A stretch of DNA of 56,807 nucleotides from an uncultured Lachnospiraceae bacterium (GCA_910584725.1 CAJUBE010000030.1:1-56807), one strand, 5' to 3'; positions 24,494 through 33,505 are shown, counted from the first letter of the stretch. Numbers and translations: made by a program. Notes: generated by a model not told the origin, from the sequence alone.

Positions 24494-25816
24494 TTACTTG
24501 TTCGGTATCAGTATCGAAAACTGAAACTCGCCTTCCCCATAATCGACCATATATCTGCCGCCGTACTTTTCCACGGTTTCCACCACGTTCTGAATCCCCA
24601 TGCCGTGCTCCTGTACATCCTTCGTCTTCGACGTCAGCACTTTTCCATTCACCACCACAGGCTCCACCGCCATACTGTTTTTTATGGAAATGACAGCCTG
24701 TCCGTTTTCCAGCATAAATTTAAACTTAATCCGTCTTTCCAAACAATGCTCACACGCTTCCAGCGCATTGTTCAGCAGATTGGAAAGGATAATGACAATA
24801 TCCTCCTCCGCCAGCTTTAACCCTGACAGGTCATTTACCTTCAGCACAAACACAAAGCCTTTGTTTATCGCTTCCCGGTATTTTGTATTCAAAATGGCAT
24901 TGACGATCACATGGTTGGCATCCACCGCGTCCATCTTGTGCTGCAGCGCTGTTTCGATTTTCTCTATATAGGCCCGCAGCTCCTGATAGGCTCCCTGCGT
25001 CGCAAGCGCACTGATTGCCGCAAGCTGGTTTTTATACTCGTGTGTCCTCTTCCTCTGTTTCTCCAGATTTTCGGAGATGGAATAGTACATTGCCGTCTCA
25101 TTTTTGACTTTTTCTCGGAAAACCGCATATTCCCTTAATTTCAGTTCCCTCTCCGTAATGCTGTGAATCAGGTAATACCCGATAAAATTGATACACAAGA
25201 TTCCGCCTATAATATGAATATGAAAATAATCCACAGCAATCGGCTGACTTATATACTTCGTCCAGTCTGTCTCCACCGTGATCGAGATCACCGAAAATAT
25301 AGTAATCAAAGAAATCGCTGCCAAGGCACACCATTCTCTGACCGAAAAAACATCCGTCGTTTTACTTCCAAGCATCTTTTTCACGGCAAAGACCATGCCA
25401 AACACCAAAATCTCGCTGGCGGTACGCAGTCCATAAATAATAAAAAAATTGGATAGATCCCACATTTTCCCCGGATAAACGGTTCCCACGATCACAAGCG
25501 ACATATAATCCGCAACCAGCATCAAGCTGTAAAATAACATAGACAGCACCACCGTCTTTGCATAGCGGATTTGAAACCACCGATACATGAATAGCGATAG
25601 CAAGCCCATAACAGCAATCGCCTTTAAGACCAGCTTATCATAAAACAACATATCACAAACTACCCACTCCGCCGCGAGCATTGCAATCATATAGGCAGCG
25701 GCAGTCCATTTATTCTTCCGTTTTCGTTTTTCGGCAAAAGATCGAAACAGCCAGATACAGCAGCATATTTCCAAAGCGATGAATACAAACATAAGATAGG
25801 CATACGCTTCCATCAT
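24494..25816 (-). CDS. AgrC-type GHKL sensor histidine kinase
   Basis: A 440-residue membrane kinase with six or seven helices in the first 215 residues. A cytoplasmic part follows with His259 in RKRTHEYKNQ, the N box NLLNNALEAC and the G box HGMGIQNV. This is the HPK10-like arrangement of peptide-sensing kinases. The start overlaps the stop of the LytTR regulator gene by four bases (ATGA), so the two form one system. No AgrB or pheromone gene is adjacent. Confidence 0.93.
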   Translation of the reverse strand: MMEAYAYLMFVFIALEICCCIWLFRSFAEKRKRKNKWTAAAYMIAMLAAEWVVCDMLFYDKLVLKAIAVMGLLSLFMYRWFQIRYAKTVVLSMLFYSLMLVADYMSLVIVGTVYPGKMWDLSNFFIIYGLRTASEILVFGMVFAVKKMLGSKTTDVFSVREWCALAAISLITIFSVISITVETDWTKYISQPIAVDYFHIHIIGGILCINFIGYYLIHSITERELKLREYAVFREKVKNETAMYYSISENLEKQRKRTHEYKNQLAAISALATQGAYQELRAYIEKIETALQHKMDAVDANHVIVNAILNTKYREAINKGFVFVLKVNDLSGLKLAEEDIVIILSNLLNNALEACEHCLERRIKFKFMLENGQAVISIKNSMAVEPVVVNGKVLTSKTKDVQEHGMGIQNVVETVEKYGGRYMVDYGEGEFQFSILIPNK

Positions 25817-26538
25817 ATCTCCCCCTGCCTCCTGATGTACTCTTTTTCCACGTCCTTATAATACTTCTTCGATATGCCGACCTCCGTTCCGTCTTCCAGC
25901 GTCACCTTGTACCGTTCCACACCTATCACATGTTTCATATTGACCAGAAAGCTCTGGTGGACACGGCAAAAGCCGTACTGCCGCAGCTTTTCCTCCACCG
26001 CGTCCAGTCTGTCATAGCGGGAATACTCCTGCACCCCGTCCTCCATTACAAAAAAGATGACCCTGTGCAGTCTGCTCTCCACATAAAGGATCGCATCCGC
26101 CGACAGCTTCTTTTTCCCACTCTGAAACGCAAATTCACATACCGCTTCCTCTTTGTTCAGACGCTCCGTAATCGTGTCAAGACATTCCTTCAAAGCCTTT
26201 TCAAGACTGCCCTCCTCCTTCAGAAGATATCGCACCGCGCCCACCTTATAGCCTTCCAGCGCAAAGGTGATATACGCCGTCACAAAGACAATGCAGACAG
26301 TCTCCGACAGCCTGCGGATTCTCTCTGCCGTCTGCAGCCCGTCCATCTCCTCCATGCTGATATCAAGGAATATGATGTCATACGGAAAACCGCTGTCCGT
26401 CCGCTCTAACAGCTCTTTTCCCGACGCATACAGCGTAATTTGACAGTCGTATCCCCGCTTCCCCATATATTGTTCAATCAGCCCCTTTTCCCGATTTCTG
26501 AAATATGCTTCGTCGTCGCATACCGCAATACGGAACAT
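25813..26538 (-). CDS. LytTR-family response regulator
   Basis: A 241-residue regulator: receiver domain with Asp59 (IIFLDISMEEMDG) and a C-terminal LytTR DNA-binding domain (ILYVESRLHRVIFFVMEDG, then FCRVHQSFLVNMKHV). The chosen ATG follows GGAGG; the longer frame has no ribosome site. Translationally coupled to the GHKL kinase. LytTR proteins bind direct repeats about 21 bp apart; I did not locate a convincing pair. Confidence 0.93.
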   Translation of the reverse strand: MFRIAVCDDEAYFRNREKGLIEQYMGKRGYDCQITLYASGKELLERTDSGFPYDIIFLDISMEEMDGLQTAERIRRLSETVCIVFVTAYITFALEGYKVGAVRYLLKEEGSLEKALKECLDTITERLNKEEAVCEFAFQSGKKKLSADAILYVESRLHRVIFFVMEDGVQEYSRYDRLDAVEEKLRQYGFCRVHQSFLVNMKHVIGVERYKVTLEDGTEVGISKKYYKDVEKEYIRRQGEI

Positions 26539-26721
26539 CCCGTTTTCCCTCCTCCGTTCTGTTTTCTCCGCTCCCAAATCAAATATATGATACCCAAAAG
26601 AACCGAACTTCGGAAGAAAAATATTTCTGCACTGCACCATTGTAACTGGTTCCTGACACGTTGCAAGCATGACGGCAGAATTGGAAATGATTTTGCAGAA
26701 TTGGAACATTTTAGATATGCG

Positions 26722-27411
26722 TTACTCTGTTACAGGTCGATTCAGTTCCCTGCAAGTTTCGGAAAGTGGCAGAACCCGCAGCGCGGTATATTCCGAGACG
26801 TCGCTTAATGTGAGGACATAGTTTTCGTCCGAAAAATAACTGCCTCCGAAAAATAAGTACCCCTCCTCTGTGTACTGCCAAAAATCAGCCGGATAGCTTC
26901 CCTCATTTTTCTTCCGCAGTTTTCCATTTTCGTCATATTGATTATATTCTCTGTTTACATCTACATGTCCGTCCCCCGTCTGCAAGTCATACTTGTGAAA
27001 ACCCATCCCGTCAAACACGAATACCGTCATTTGCGCACCTTCTTTTTGCTCAACCGCTCTGCAAAACGCCAGCGCCTGCTCCGGATTCGTCATATCAACC
27101 TGATTTTCCATGTCCACAGCACATAGGCCTTGCTCGCCAAGCCTTGCAATCATACACCGCTTTGTATCAAGGCTTCCCCATGTATTTTCGTTTGCCGCCT
27201 CAGCATAAATATCACTTAAAATCTCCGCTATAGTTTGCGCATCAACAGATTCTTTTTCATCAAAAATAACGGTTTTGTCATCCGCCTGCGCGCTCCCGCC
27301 TTCCGTCTTTTCCGGCACCCTCTCGCCACAGCCCGCCAGCAGCAATATCATCATACATACTGCCGCGAATACAAGACCTTTTCTGTTCCGTTTTCCTATT
27401 TCCCACATCAT
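26722..27411 (-). CDS. Lipoprotein of unknown function
   Basis: A 229-residue lipoprotein. A basic N-terminus, a hydrophobic stretch and the lipobox LLAGC give signal peptidase II processing and anchoring on the outer face of the membrane. The rest is acidic, with no motif I recognise; the C-terminus TALRVLPLSETCRELNRP looks conserved-family-like. The start was chosen because its ATG overlaps the TGA of a 30-codon membrane peptide gene (ATGA) and follows GAGG at eight bases. It is the last gene of a GNAT/peptide/lipoprotein operon. Confidence 0.78.
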   Translation of the reverse strand: MMWEIGKRNRKGLVFAAVCMMILLLAGCGERVPEKTEGGSAQADDKTVIFDEKESVDAQTIAEILSDIYAEAANENTWGSLDTKRCMIARLGEQGLCAVDMENQVDMTNPEQALAFCRAVEQKEGAQMTVFVFDGMGFHKYDLQTGDGHVDVNREYNQYDENGKLRKKNEGSYPADFWQYTEEGYLFFGGSYFSDENYVLTLSDVSEYTALRVLPLSETCRELNRPVTE

Positions 27412-27500
27412 GACCATTTCCTCGTTAAACAAGCCCCGATGAACGCTGTAGTCAAGACAAACGGCGCAATCCGGACGAACAGCCACTCAAATATTTCCAT
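27408..27500 (-). CDS. Small membrane peptide (30 aa)
   Basis: A 30-codon frame encoding MEIFEWLFVRIAP followed by a hydrophobic run and the basic end TRKWS, one membrane helix with a positive tail. An AGGTG ribosome site lies eight bases before the chosen ATG (another ATG two codons earlier is too close). The frame starts eight bases after the GNAT stop codon, and its own TGA overlaps the lipoprotein ATG. This tight packing on both sides, with a ribosome site, argues that it is translated. Function unknown. Confidence 0.62.
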   Translation of the reverse strand: MEIFEWLFVRIAPFVLTTAFIGACLTRKWS

Positions 27501-27507
27501 AAACATA

Positions 27508-28314
27508 TCACCTCTCCACAATAACAGATGCCCCTTCCGACTTGTCCCCATTTAACCACTGCCATTTTTCCGTCAGTTCGATTTTACCGTTATCTAAAAC
27601 CCGCGGCACACTATGACAGACACCGACCCGCACCTGCTTTTGTTCATTGACGTGCTGGTAATAAAAATCCAGTTCCCCATTCTCGGCTGCCGTTCCTGCT
27701 AAATGACCCCTTACAATTTCTCCGCCTGAATACTCAGCCCATACCATATTATCCCTTTGGTGGTATGCAAATACGGTATTTCCGTCCACTTCGCCGTTTT
27801 CGGTATTTTCCCTCGGGACAAAAATTCTGCCGTCATAACAAATAGCAGTCGCGGCATTCGCCAGCGGTTTCGCCATGATTTCATACACAAGCACTCTTTC
27901 ATTTTCCACATTCCACTTCTCATGCCGTATCGTCTGATAACCTCTTTTTTCATATAAATGGCTTGCCGGCAGGGAAGCGTCTAAATATGCCGTGTCGTAT
28001 TTCACGCTGATTTCGTTTTCCAGGCACTGCATGATATAACTTCCATATCCGTTCCCCTGATATTCCGGTTTTACATACACCCTTGTAATATGGTCGTCTT
28101 TATAACATCCCGTCCCGACAATTCCATTATCATCCCGCAGCACGCCGACAAAACCGGCTGCGATATCCTTGGATATGTTTACTCTGCAATGAAGCTCACA
28201 AAAAAAATCTGCCACCTCCTGCGGGTAATACCGGGGGTAAATAGTTTTTATGGTATCCTGCACAATCCTAAAGATTTCTTCCGCATCGCTTTCCGTCGCT
28301 TTTATGTATTCCAT
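27508..28314 (-). CDS. GNAT acetyltransferase fused to a C-terminal beta domain
   Basis: A 268-residue protein. Residues 1-150 are a GNAT domain with the acetyl-CoA loop VKPEYQGNGYGSYIM and the late LYEKRGY motif. Residues 157-268 (CYDGRIFVPRENTENGEV, then HYQR-type strands, GGEIVRGHL and EKWQW) match a small protein family often labelled N-acetylglutamate synthase in databases, which normally stands alone. The substrate is unknown. It heads an operon with the small membrane peptide and a lipoprotein. GGAGG precedes the ATG. Confidence 0.85.
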   Translation of the reverse strand: MEYIKATESDAEEIFRIVQDTIKTIYPRYYPQEVADFFCELHCRVNISKDIAAGFVGVLRDDNGIVGTGCYKDDHITRVYVKPEYQGNGYGSYIMQCLENEISVKYDTAYLDASLPASHLYEKRGYQTIRHEKWNVENERVLVYEIMAKPLANAATAICYDGRIFVPRENTENGEVDGNTVFAYHQRDNMVWAEYSGGEIVRGHLAGTAAENGELDFYYQHVNEQKQVRVGVCHSVPRVLDNGKIELTEKWQWLNGDKSEGASVIVER

Positions 28315-28388
28315 GGTCCTTTCCTCCGCAGATTCATTCCGCCAAATTATGCAAGTTATATTACCACAAATCCTATTTTATGTATATG

Positions 28389-29282
28389 CTAATGCTCATA
28401 ATAAATCGAATCAAAGGAATACCCGCCATCCCCATCCGGCGACACTTCTATCTGATAAGCCTCCAAAATACTGCCATCCACGGCATTGACCGTACAGTGA
28501 TAGTCCGCGCCGTCTTCCGCATGATCATTATCATCATAGTCATCGAATTGCATATAATACCCAAGTGCACCCCTGTCCTCTTCCTTGATTTCACTCCAGT
28601 CCGCTATGCACAAATCTGTCTTCCAGCCCAGACGTTCCTGCCACGGGCGCAGCTGCATCCCCTTTGCCTTTTCGCCGATATCCTCCTCCATCGCCTTTCT
28701 TGCAATCTCGATTGCTTCCTCCTCGCTGATGCCGCCTGCTGCCTTCACCTTCGCCTCAAGCTCCGCCCTCTCGGCACGGTCCTCCGCATCCCACTCCTCC
28801 TGTGTCTTATGATTCGTATTTAGGGCTATCCTGAAATTGCAGTCGATGATCTCCAATAGTTCCTCGTCAGTCAGCTCCCTGTCCGGCAGATAAAACTGCC
28901 CGGTGGATACGATATAACAGAGCGTCCCTTCCGTCACATCATCCGCGCTGTCCACCTCCAAAATCTCTTGCTCCGGCTTTTCGGTCTCATTCTGATAAGA
29001 CGCCTGCAGCTCGTCCATCCGCTCTTTTTCGTCGTCAGAATATTGTCTGATCTCAATCACATTTATTTCCGCACCCTGCTCTTCCCCTGCGTCCCCTTCC
29101 CGCGCCTCGTCCTGCCCTCCGCCGTCATCCGCCACAGCCTGCACCTCCGGAATACCATACCCTGCTTCCGCTGTCTCCGTATAAGGAATGTCCTCCCCCG
29201 CTTTCCCACACCCCGTCAACACCAGAATACTAACCATCAATAAAACCGCCTCTGCCGCTAAAAACTTTTTTCTCTGTCTCAT
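28389..29282 (-). CDS. Lipoprotein paralogous to the anti-sigma candidate
   Basis: A 297-residue lipoprotein with lipobox LVLTGC. Its acidic extracellular part shares two blocks with the next upstream protein: EGTLCYIVSTGQFYLP followed by TDEELLEIID, and GGISEEEAIEIARKAM. The C-terminus has a PepSY-like ending (NAVDGSILEAYQ). It lies 56 bases after the anti-sigma candidate, with a hairpin between. It may sense or compete for the same ligand as the membrane-bound paralogue; this is inference. Confidence 0.78.
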   Translation of the reverse strand: MRQRKKFLAAEAVLLMVSILVLTGCGKAGEDIPYTETAEAGYGIPEVQAVADDGGGQDEAREGDAGEEQGAEINVIEIRQYSDDEKERMDELQASYQNETEKPEQEILEVDSADDVTEGTLCYIVSTGQFYLPDRELTDEELLEIIDCNFRIALNTNHKTQEEWDAEDRAERAELEAKVKAAGGISEEEAIEIARKAMEEDIGEKAKGMQLRPWQERLGWKTDLCIADWSEIKEEDRGALGYYMQFDDYDDNDHAEDGADYHCTVNAVDGSILEAYQIEVSPDGDGGYSFDSIYYEH

Positions 29283-29311
29283 CTCTTTGCCCTTTCCTCA
29301 CAATTTTCTGA

Positions 29312-29331
29312 GGGGGACACGGATGTCCCCC
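29312..29331 (-). terminator. Intercistronic hairpin
   Basis: A perfect 8-bp stem GGGGGACA/TGTCCCCC with a 4-base loop between the anti-sigma candidate and its lipoprotein paralogue. No strong T run follows on the minus strand, so partial termination or messenger processing is more likely than full termination. Confidence 0.5.
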
Positions 29332-29338
29332 GAAGCAA

Positions 29339-30238
29339 TTATTTATAGCTGTACAAAATACTCCCATCCACCGCATCCATAACATAACCATAGATCACAT
29401 GCGTATCCGGGTTTCCAAACCCCACATCATACACCACGCCCGCCTTGCTCTCCTCCGCAAACGTTACTTCTTCATACTCTGATGCATCCAGCAGACACAC
29501 GCCGGGGGTGCCGTCGCGGTATGTCAATAATTCCATTTCATCCGCCTCGCCGCCAAAATCGGCCTGCAGCTGCTTTCTCGCAATCTCTACCGCTTCATTG
29601 ACACTGATGCCGCCGCCCGCATCCTCCAGCATCTTTTCAAGCCGCGCATCCTTTTCCCGCGACTCCGCCGCCGCTGCCTGCGCCTGCGGACCGTGCGCAA
29701 CGGCGTAGCTCATCTTATGTTGGAAATCAATAATCTCCAGCATCTCCTCGTCCGTCATCTCCTGCGCGGGGAGCTGGAAAACGCCCGTAGTCCTGATATA
29801 GCAGAGCGTTCCCTCCGGCGCATCCGCCGCGCTGTCCGCCTGCACAATGACATTTTCCGGGAATGTGCCATTTTTATATGCCTGCCAGAGTGCCTGGCTG
29901 CGCTCCTTTTCACTGGCAAAATACTCCCTTGAGAAACCGTCCGCCAGCACCTCATGCTGCGACTGCACCATATCGTTTAACTCCGTCATTTCCTCTTTGG
30001 GGACACTCTCCAGCCTCTCCTGTACCACGCTTGACACCACCGCCCGCACAGGGAAACTGATAACCCCCGCCGCCACCGCGAGCGCTGCCGCTGCCGTCAC
30101 CATCTTTCGAAAGCTCCTTGTACCTGTATTTCTGCTTCCCTTTGCCATCCGTTTCCGAATATTCATAATGACCTCCTCCTGCATTTCCGAAGAAATGTGC
30201 ACCTGATCCATGACCTTCTTTACCTCATATCCGTCCAT
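29339..30238 (-). CDS. Membrane-anchored anti-sigma factor candidate
   Basis: A 299-residue protein with a short cytoplasmic N-terminus (MDGYEVKKVMDQVHI), one membrane helix (about residues 45-66) and a large outside part ending in a PepSY-like YVMDAVDGSILYSYK. Position and topology are those of an ECF anti-sigma factor: its start overlaps the sigma stop by one base (TAATG). The cytoplasmic part is only about 45 residues, and no ZAS zinc motif is present, so it would be a non-classical anti-sigma. The outer domain shares blocks with the following lipoprotein. Confidence 0.75.
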   Translation of the reverse strand: MDGYEVKKVMDQVHISSEMQEEVIMNIRKRMAKGSRNTGTRSFRKMVTAAAALAVAAGVISFPVRAVVSSVVQERLESVPKEEMTELNDMVQSQHEVLADGFSREYFASEKERSQALWQAYKNGTFPENVIVQADSAADAPEGTLCYIRTTGVFQLPAQEMTDEEMLEIIDFQHKMSYAVAHGPQAQAAAAESREKDARLEKMLEDAGGGISVNEAVEIARKQLQADFGGEADEMELLTYRDGTPGVCLLDASEYEEVTFAEESKAGVVYDVGFGNPDTHVIYGYVMDAVDGSILYSYK

Positions 30239-30714
30239 TATATGCCTCCTTCCATGCTGACCATATCCCGCATCCGTTTCCTTCCCCGGAAGAGCCGCAC
30301 CTTGACTGCGCTTTCCTTAATCCCGAGGATATCCGCGATTTCCTTTACCCGATATCCCTCTACATAATGCAGATAAATGACCGTCTTCTGCCTGGCTGGC
30401 AGTTCGAGAAGTTCCCTCAGTATTTCTTTTTGCTCCGGCGCCGCGAGTGTGTTTTCTACTTCATCGATGGAAACCTTCGGGTGCCGGATGCGGAAACGTA
30501 TCATATCGCGGCAGATGTTCGTAGCCACCCGGATCAGCCATGCCTTTTCGTGCTCCTCGTCCTGAAATTCCGGTCTCTTCTCCAAATACCGGCAAAAGGT
30601 ATCCTGAATGGCGTCCTGCGCATCGTGCTCGTTGCAGAGTATGACAATGCAGACTTTATAGAGTGTATCGCTGTACTTTATGACCGCTTCCCTTATGTCC
30701 TTCCCGCTGTCCAT
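30238..30714 (-). CDS. ECF-type RNA polymerase sigma factor
   Basis: A 158-residue sigma factor with region 2 (DAQDAIQDTFCRYLEK) and region 4 (YRVKEIADILGIKESAVKVR). It directs RNA polymerase to a specific regulon. The ATG follows AAAGGAGG by eight bases; a GTG three codons upstream abuts that site. It is coupled to the membrane anti-sigma candidate. An ECF-like promoter lies in front, suggesting autoregulation. Confidence 0.93.
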   Translation of the reverse strand: MDSGKDIREAVIKYSDTLYKVCIVILCNEHDAQDAIQDTFCRYLEKRPEFQDEEHEKAWLIRVATNICRDMIRFRIRHPKVSIDEVENTLAAPEQKEILRELLELPARQKTVIYLHYVEGYRVKEIADILGIKESAVKVRLFRGRKRMRDMVSMEGGI

Positions 30715-30736
30715 GCGTTTCACCTCCTTTGCCTAT

Positions 30737-30765
30737 AACACGCACAAAGCAGGTTAAAGGTTACA
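30737..30765 (-). promoter_or_regulatory. Candidate ECF-type autoregulatory promoter
   Basis: On the minus strand TGTAACC (30759-30765) and, 16 bases on, CGTGTT (30737-30742) resemble the AAC -35 and CGT -10 of ECF promoters. It lies about 20-50 bases before the sigma gene. A vegetative alternative (TTGCAA, 17 bases, TAACCT) overlaps. Confidence 0.45.
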
Positions 30766-30825
30766 TACTTGTTTCATAAATTGCAAGAAGTATAATATCT
30801 TAGGCAAATATCTTACAAAAAACGC

Positions 30826-30855
30826 TTGCAACTTACCCACTGAAAATAGTAAAAT
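30826..30855 (+). promoter_or_regulatory. Promoter of the FlxA-like gene
   Basis: TTGCAA (30826-30831), an 18-base spacer and TAAAAT (30850-30855), about 60 bases before the start codon and divergent from the sigma gene. Confidence 0.55.
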
Positions 30856-30916
30856 ATAAGTAAATATAGCTACAAAAGGGAAATGCATCATCCTTAGTGG
30901 GGGAGGAGATGATTCT

Positions 30917-31885
30917 ATGGGAATTAACGGTATCACATCAGCAAACAGTATGTCGGCCATGCAGTTCACCTCGGCTGATTTAAAGGATCAGAAAAGTAAA
31001 AGTATTCAAACCGAAATCACTGACGTACAACAACAGATGCAGAAAATTTCTTCCGATGAAGAGCTTTCCGTCAATGAAAAGGAAAACGAGCGGAAGAAAC
31101 TGCAGAAGGAGAAATCCAGTCTCGACAATGAGCTGAAACAGCATCAGGAAGAACTTCTACGCTCACAGAAAAGAGAAGCCATGCTTGCCGAACTGCGCGA
31201 AGCGCAGAATCCTGTCAAAGAGGAAGATGATGAAGACGGGATGGCGGCGGCAGAGACCTCCGCAAATAATGCGGAAAAAGAAAATCCAGCCGCTGACGGG
31301 CAACAGGCGCAGCCTTTACAGCCGGGAACCGTGATCAGCCAGAGCAGCGACGGCACCGTTATTTTGAAGGAAGTTATGAATCCGGCAGAGAACAGTGCGT
31401 CAGCCAGAGAAACCGAACCGACTGAGGAATCCGGGAAAACAACCGCTGCCGCAAAGGAGACGGAGCCCGAGGAAGAAGAGACGGAGCCGGCGGAAGGGTT
31501 CAGGCCGACCGAAAAAGAAATGCATGCAATGGTATCTGCGGATTCCTCCATGCAGATTGCGGACCGTCAGGGTGCGCTCGTGGCCGAGACGGACGACGGC
31601 ATTGCCATCTTAAAAGGCGAAATCAGACAGGACGAATACCGCGGCACAGATACGGGGAGAAAGCAGGAGGAGCTCAAGGAAATGCAGAAGCAGAACCAGC
31701 GGGCACAGGCGCTCCAGTTCTCCTTCTTAAACGATGCAAACAGCGCGTTGCAGGCAGCGGCTGAAACGGATGCATCCGCAAAGGAAAGCGGAAAAGCTGC
31801 GGAAAGGACCTTTTATGTCAGCGGCCTGAGTGCAGCGCAGGAAGAGCAGGCAGCACAGCAGGGCTTCCAAGTCTCCATTGCCTGA
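30917..31885 (+). CDS. FlxA-like coiled-coil protein
   Basis: A 322-residue, highly charged protein without signal peptide. The N-terminus MGINGITSANSMSAMQ, then SKSIQTEITDVQQQMQKI and a coiled coil to about residue 95, match FlxA-like proteins common in motile clostridia. The middle (about 95-200) is an acidic, disordered Glu/Pro/Ala-rich stretch. The C-terminus has another coiled segment. No flagellar genes are nearby, so the link to motility is only by family. GGAGGAG precedes the ATG. Confidence 0.65.
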   Translation: MGINGITSANSMSAMQFTSADLKDQKSKSIQTEITDVQQQMQKISSDEELSVNEKENERKKLQKEKSSLDNELKQHQEELLRSQKREAMLAELREAQNPVKEEDDEDGMAAAETSANNAEKENPAADGQQAQPLQPGTVISQSSDGTVILKEVMNPAENSASARETEPTEESGKTTAAAKETEPEEEETEPAEGFRPTEKEMHAMVSADSSMQIADRQGALVAETDDGIAILKGEIRQDEYRGTDTGRKQEELKEMQKQNQRAQALQFSFLNDANSALQAAAETDASAKESGKAAERTFYVSGLSAAQEEQAAQQGFQVSIA

Positions 31886-31909
31886 CTGAATATTTCGATA
31901 GCAGTCCAT

Positions 31910-31938
31910 GGCCCTGCCGGAGTACATCCAGCAGGGCC
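31910..31938 (+). terminator. Terminator after the FlxA-like gene
   Basis: A perfect 8-bp stem GGCCCTGC/GCAGGGCC with a 13-base loop, followed by GATTGTTTCG. The T run is weak, but the position 25 bases after the stop codon fits. Confidence 0.6.
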
Positions 31939-32051
31939 GATTGTTTCGTATCTGTCAAAATGTAAATTTATATTACTCTTCCGCTTTCGTGTTGTGTACC
32001 GTCCCTCTTTTATGGTTGGGCGGTGCAAATGGTCCGGCGTTTCTCCGTTTA

Positions 32052-32438
32052 CTATAACAATGCTTCTATTTCCTTATCCGGCCAATATCCCCATGATTCA
32101 ACAATCTTTCCGTTTACGACTTTAAAATTCTCAAGTGCTTCAAAAGAAATACTCCTGCCAGTTGCTGCAATTCCCATACATTCTCCTGTATGAATGGCTT
32201 TATATCGTACTCTTGTAGCAACCATTCCATTTTCAGAAAAAATATCTGCAATGGTAATCTGCATATCACTAAACATTTTTGAAACAGCAATCAGAATATT
32301 CACCGCTTCTTGGTTGCTTCTTGCCCCGGCAGGACTATGGTCGATATAATTTTCGGATAAGCATTGCAAAACAAAACCATAATTTTTATTTTGGTAGCCC
32401 TCCATAAAAAATTGAATTACTAATTCTTTGTCATTCAT
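32052..32438 (-). CDS. SnoaL-like ester cyclase/NTF2-fold protein
   Basis: A 128-residue protein of the SnoaL/NTF2-like fold: ENYIDHSP near the N-terminus and ALENFKVVNGKIVESWGYWP at the end are characteristic. Proteins like this are mostly uncharacterised outside polyketide pathways. It is AT-rich compared with the genes to its left and belongs to an island reaching to about 35.6 kb. A fragment of a close relative is found at 54814-54860. Confidence 0.85.
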   Translation of the reverse strand: MNDKELVIQFFMEGYQNKNYGFVLQCLSENYIDHSPAGARSNQEAVNILIAVSKMFSDMQITIADIFSENGMVATRVRYKAIHTGECMGIAATGRSISFEALENFKVVNGKIVESWGYWPDKEIEALL

Positions 32439-32472
32439 TTAATGCCCTCCCTCTGATATTTTTGAAAAAGAA

Positions 32473-33312
32473 TTATTTTACAAATTCTGTTTTCTTTGAA
32501 CAAATGACAAAACCATTTGCATTATTTTCGGGTGAAATGCTAAGGGTTACTGTACCCACATTACTCTCGCCCATAAAATCAATGGTATACTTTACAATGG
32601 TATTTGTATTATTTTCCTTGTCCGCAGTACATTCTGAAAATGTATATTGATAATCCGGCAGACCAGAAACGCCAATATAGTAATAGCCGTCTTTATAGTA
32701 AAAAGCCGTCTGACCTTTTTCCATGTCCTCAAAAGAGGGAGTTAAATCCGGCAGATCAACACCAAAAACCAGTTTTACACGTTCCTGCGCTTCCTGCAAA
32801 CTGACTTTTACAACTGTTTCCTCAAATCCCAAGTCCTCCCGGTATACCTGCTCTGTTGCCGCATTTTCTGATGATGCGCCGGTATAAGAGTTAAACAGAA
32901 AATCACGCCAAAATTTTTCGTCCATTGTTGTCCCGGAATTGAAATCATTAAGCTCATTGCATATCTGCGCCAAAAACGTTTTTTCTTTGTCAGTGAGTGT
33001 AACAGATGTATTTTTTGTCTGTGACTGTGACGCTGCTTCACTTTGCGTTGTGGTTTCTTTCGTTTCTGATTGGGCAGTACCCGGAGTTTCCTCTTTGGTC
33101 ATAGCTTTCGCTTCCGTACTGTCCGATTTATCCTCCGTTCCTGTCTGTTCTGAATGTTCTGTTTCTTGACTTTCGGACCCTTCTTCTTCATAAATAATAG
33201 TATCAGCACTATCCTGTTCCGTTTGGTCATTTCCACAGCCTGATAATGATACCATCATTATCACTCCTGCTAATAAAAAAATTCCTTTTGCACCAATTAC
33301 TTTCTTTAACAT
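32473..33312 (-). CDS. Lipoprotein of unknown function
   Basis: A 279-residue lipoprotein with lipobox SLSGC and a long Ser/Thr/Glu/Gln-rich linker (about residues 30-105). A C-terminal domain contains FYYKDGYYYIGVSGLPDY. The linker suggests a surface domain held away from the membrane. The chosen ATG follows GAGGAG. It is AT-rich and divergent from a LytTR/GHKL system, which may regulate it. No family recognised. Confidence 0.75.
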   Translation of the reverse strand: MLKKVIGAKGIFLLAGVIMMVSLSGCGNDQTEQDSADTIIYEEEGSESQETEHSEQTGTEDKSDSTEAKAMTKEETPGTAQSETKETTTQSEAASQSQTKNTSVTLTDKEKTFLAQICNELNDFNSGTTMDEKFWRDFLFNSYTGASSENAATEQVYREDLGFEETVVKVSLQEAQERVKLVFGVDLPDLTPSFEDMEKGQTAFYYKDGYYYIGVSGLPDYQYTFSECTADKENNTNTIVKYTIDFMGESNVGTVTLSISPENNANGFVICSKKTEFVK

Positions 33313-33475
33313 TTTTCTCTCCTCGCTTTTCATTTTTCTACGGCACAAAGCCAGTTCTTATTATCCTTTTATCTGCCATAATTGCAATGGTTTTGGTATG
33401 AAACGACATTTTTTATTCTTTTTTGGGCGTGTTTCTCCCAAAATAAGCAAAAAAATGTTTTTTCATGCAGTTCTT

Positions 33476-33505
33476 TTGCGTTTTCCCAACTTTTTGATGT
33501 ATACT
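33476..33505 (+). promoter_or_regulatory. Promoter of the second LytTR/GHKL system
   Basis: TTGCGT (33476-33481), an 18-base spacer and TATACT (33500-33505), ending 26 bases before the regulator start codon. Confidence 0.5.

Noticed and set aside
24494..26538. Complete agr-type quorum system
   Set aside because: Kinase and regulator are present but no AgrB protease or precursor peptide gene could be found on either side.
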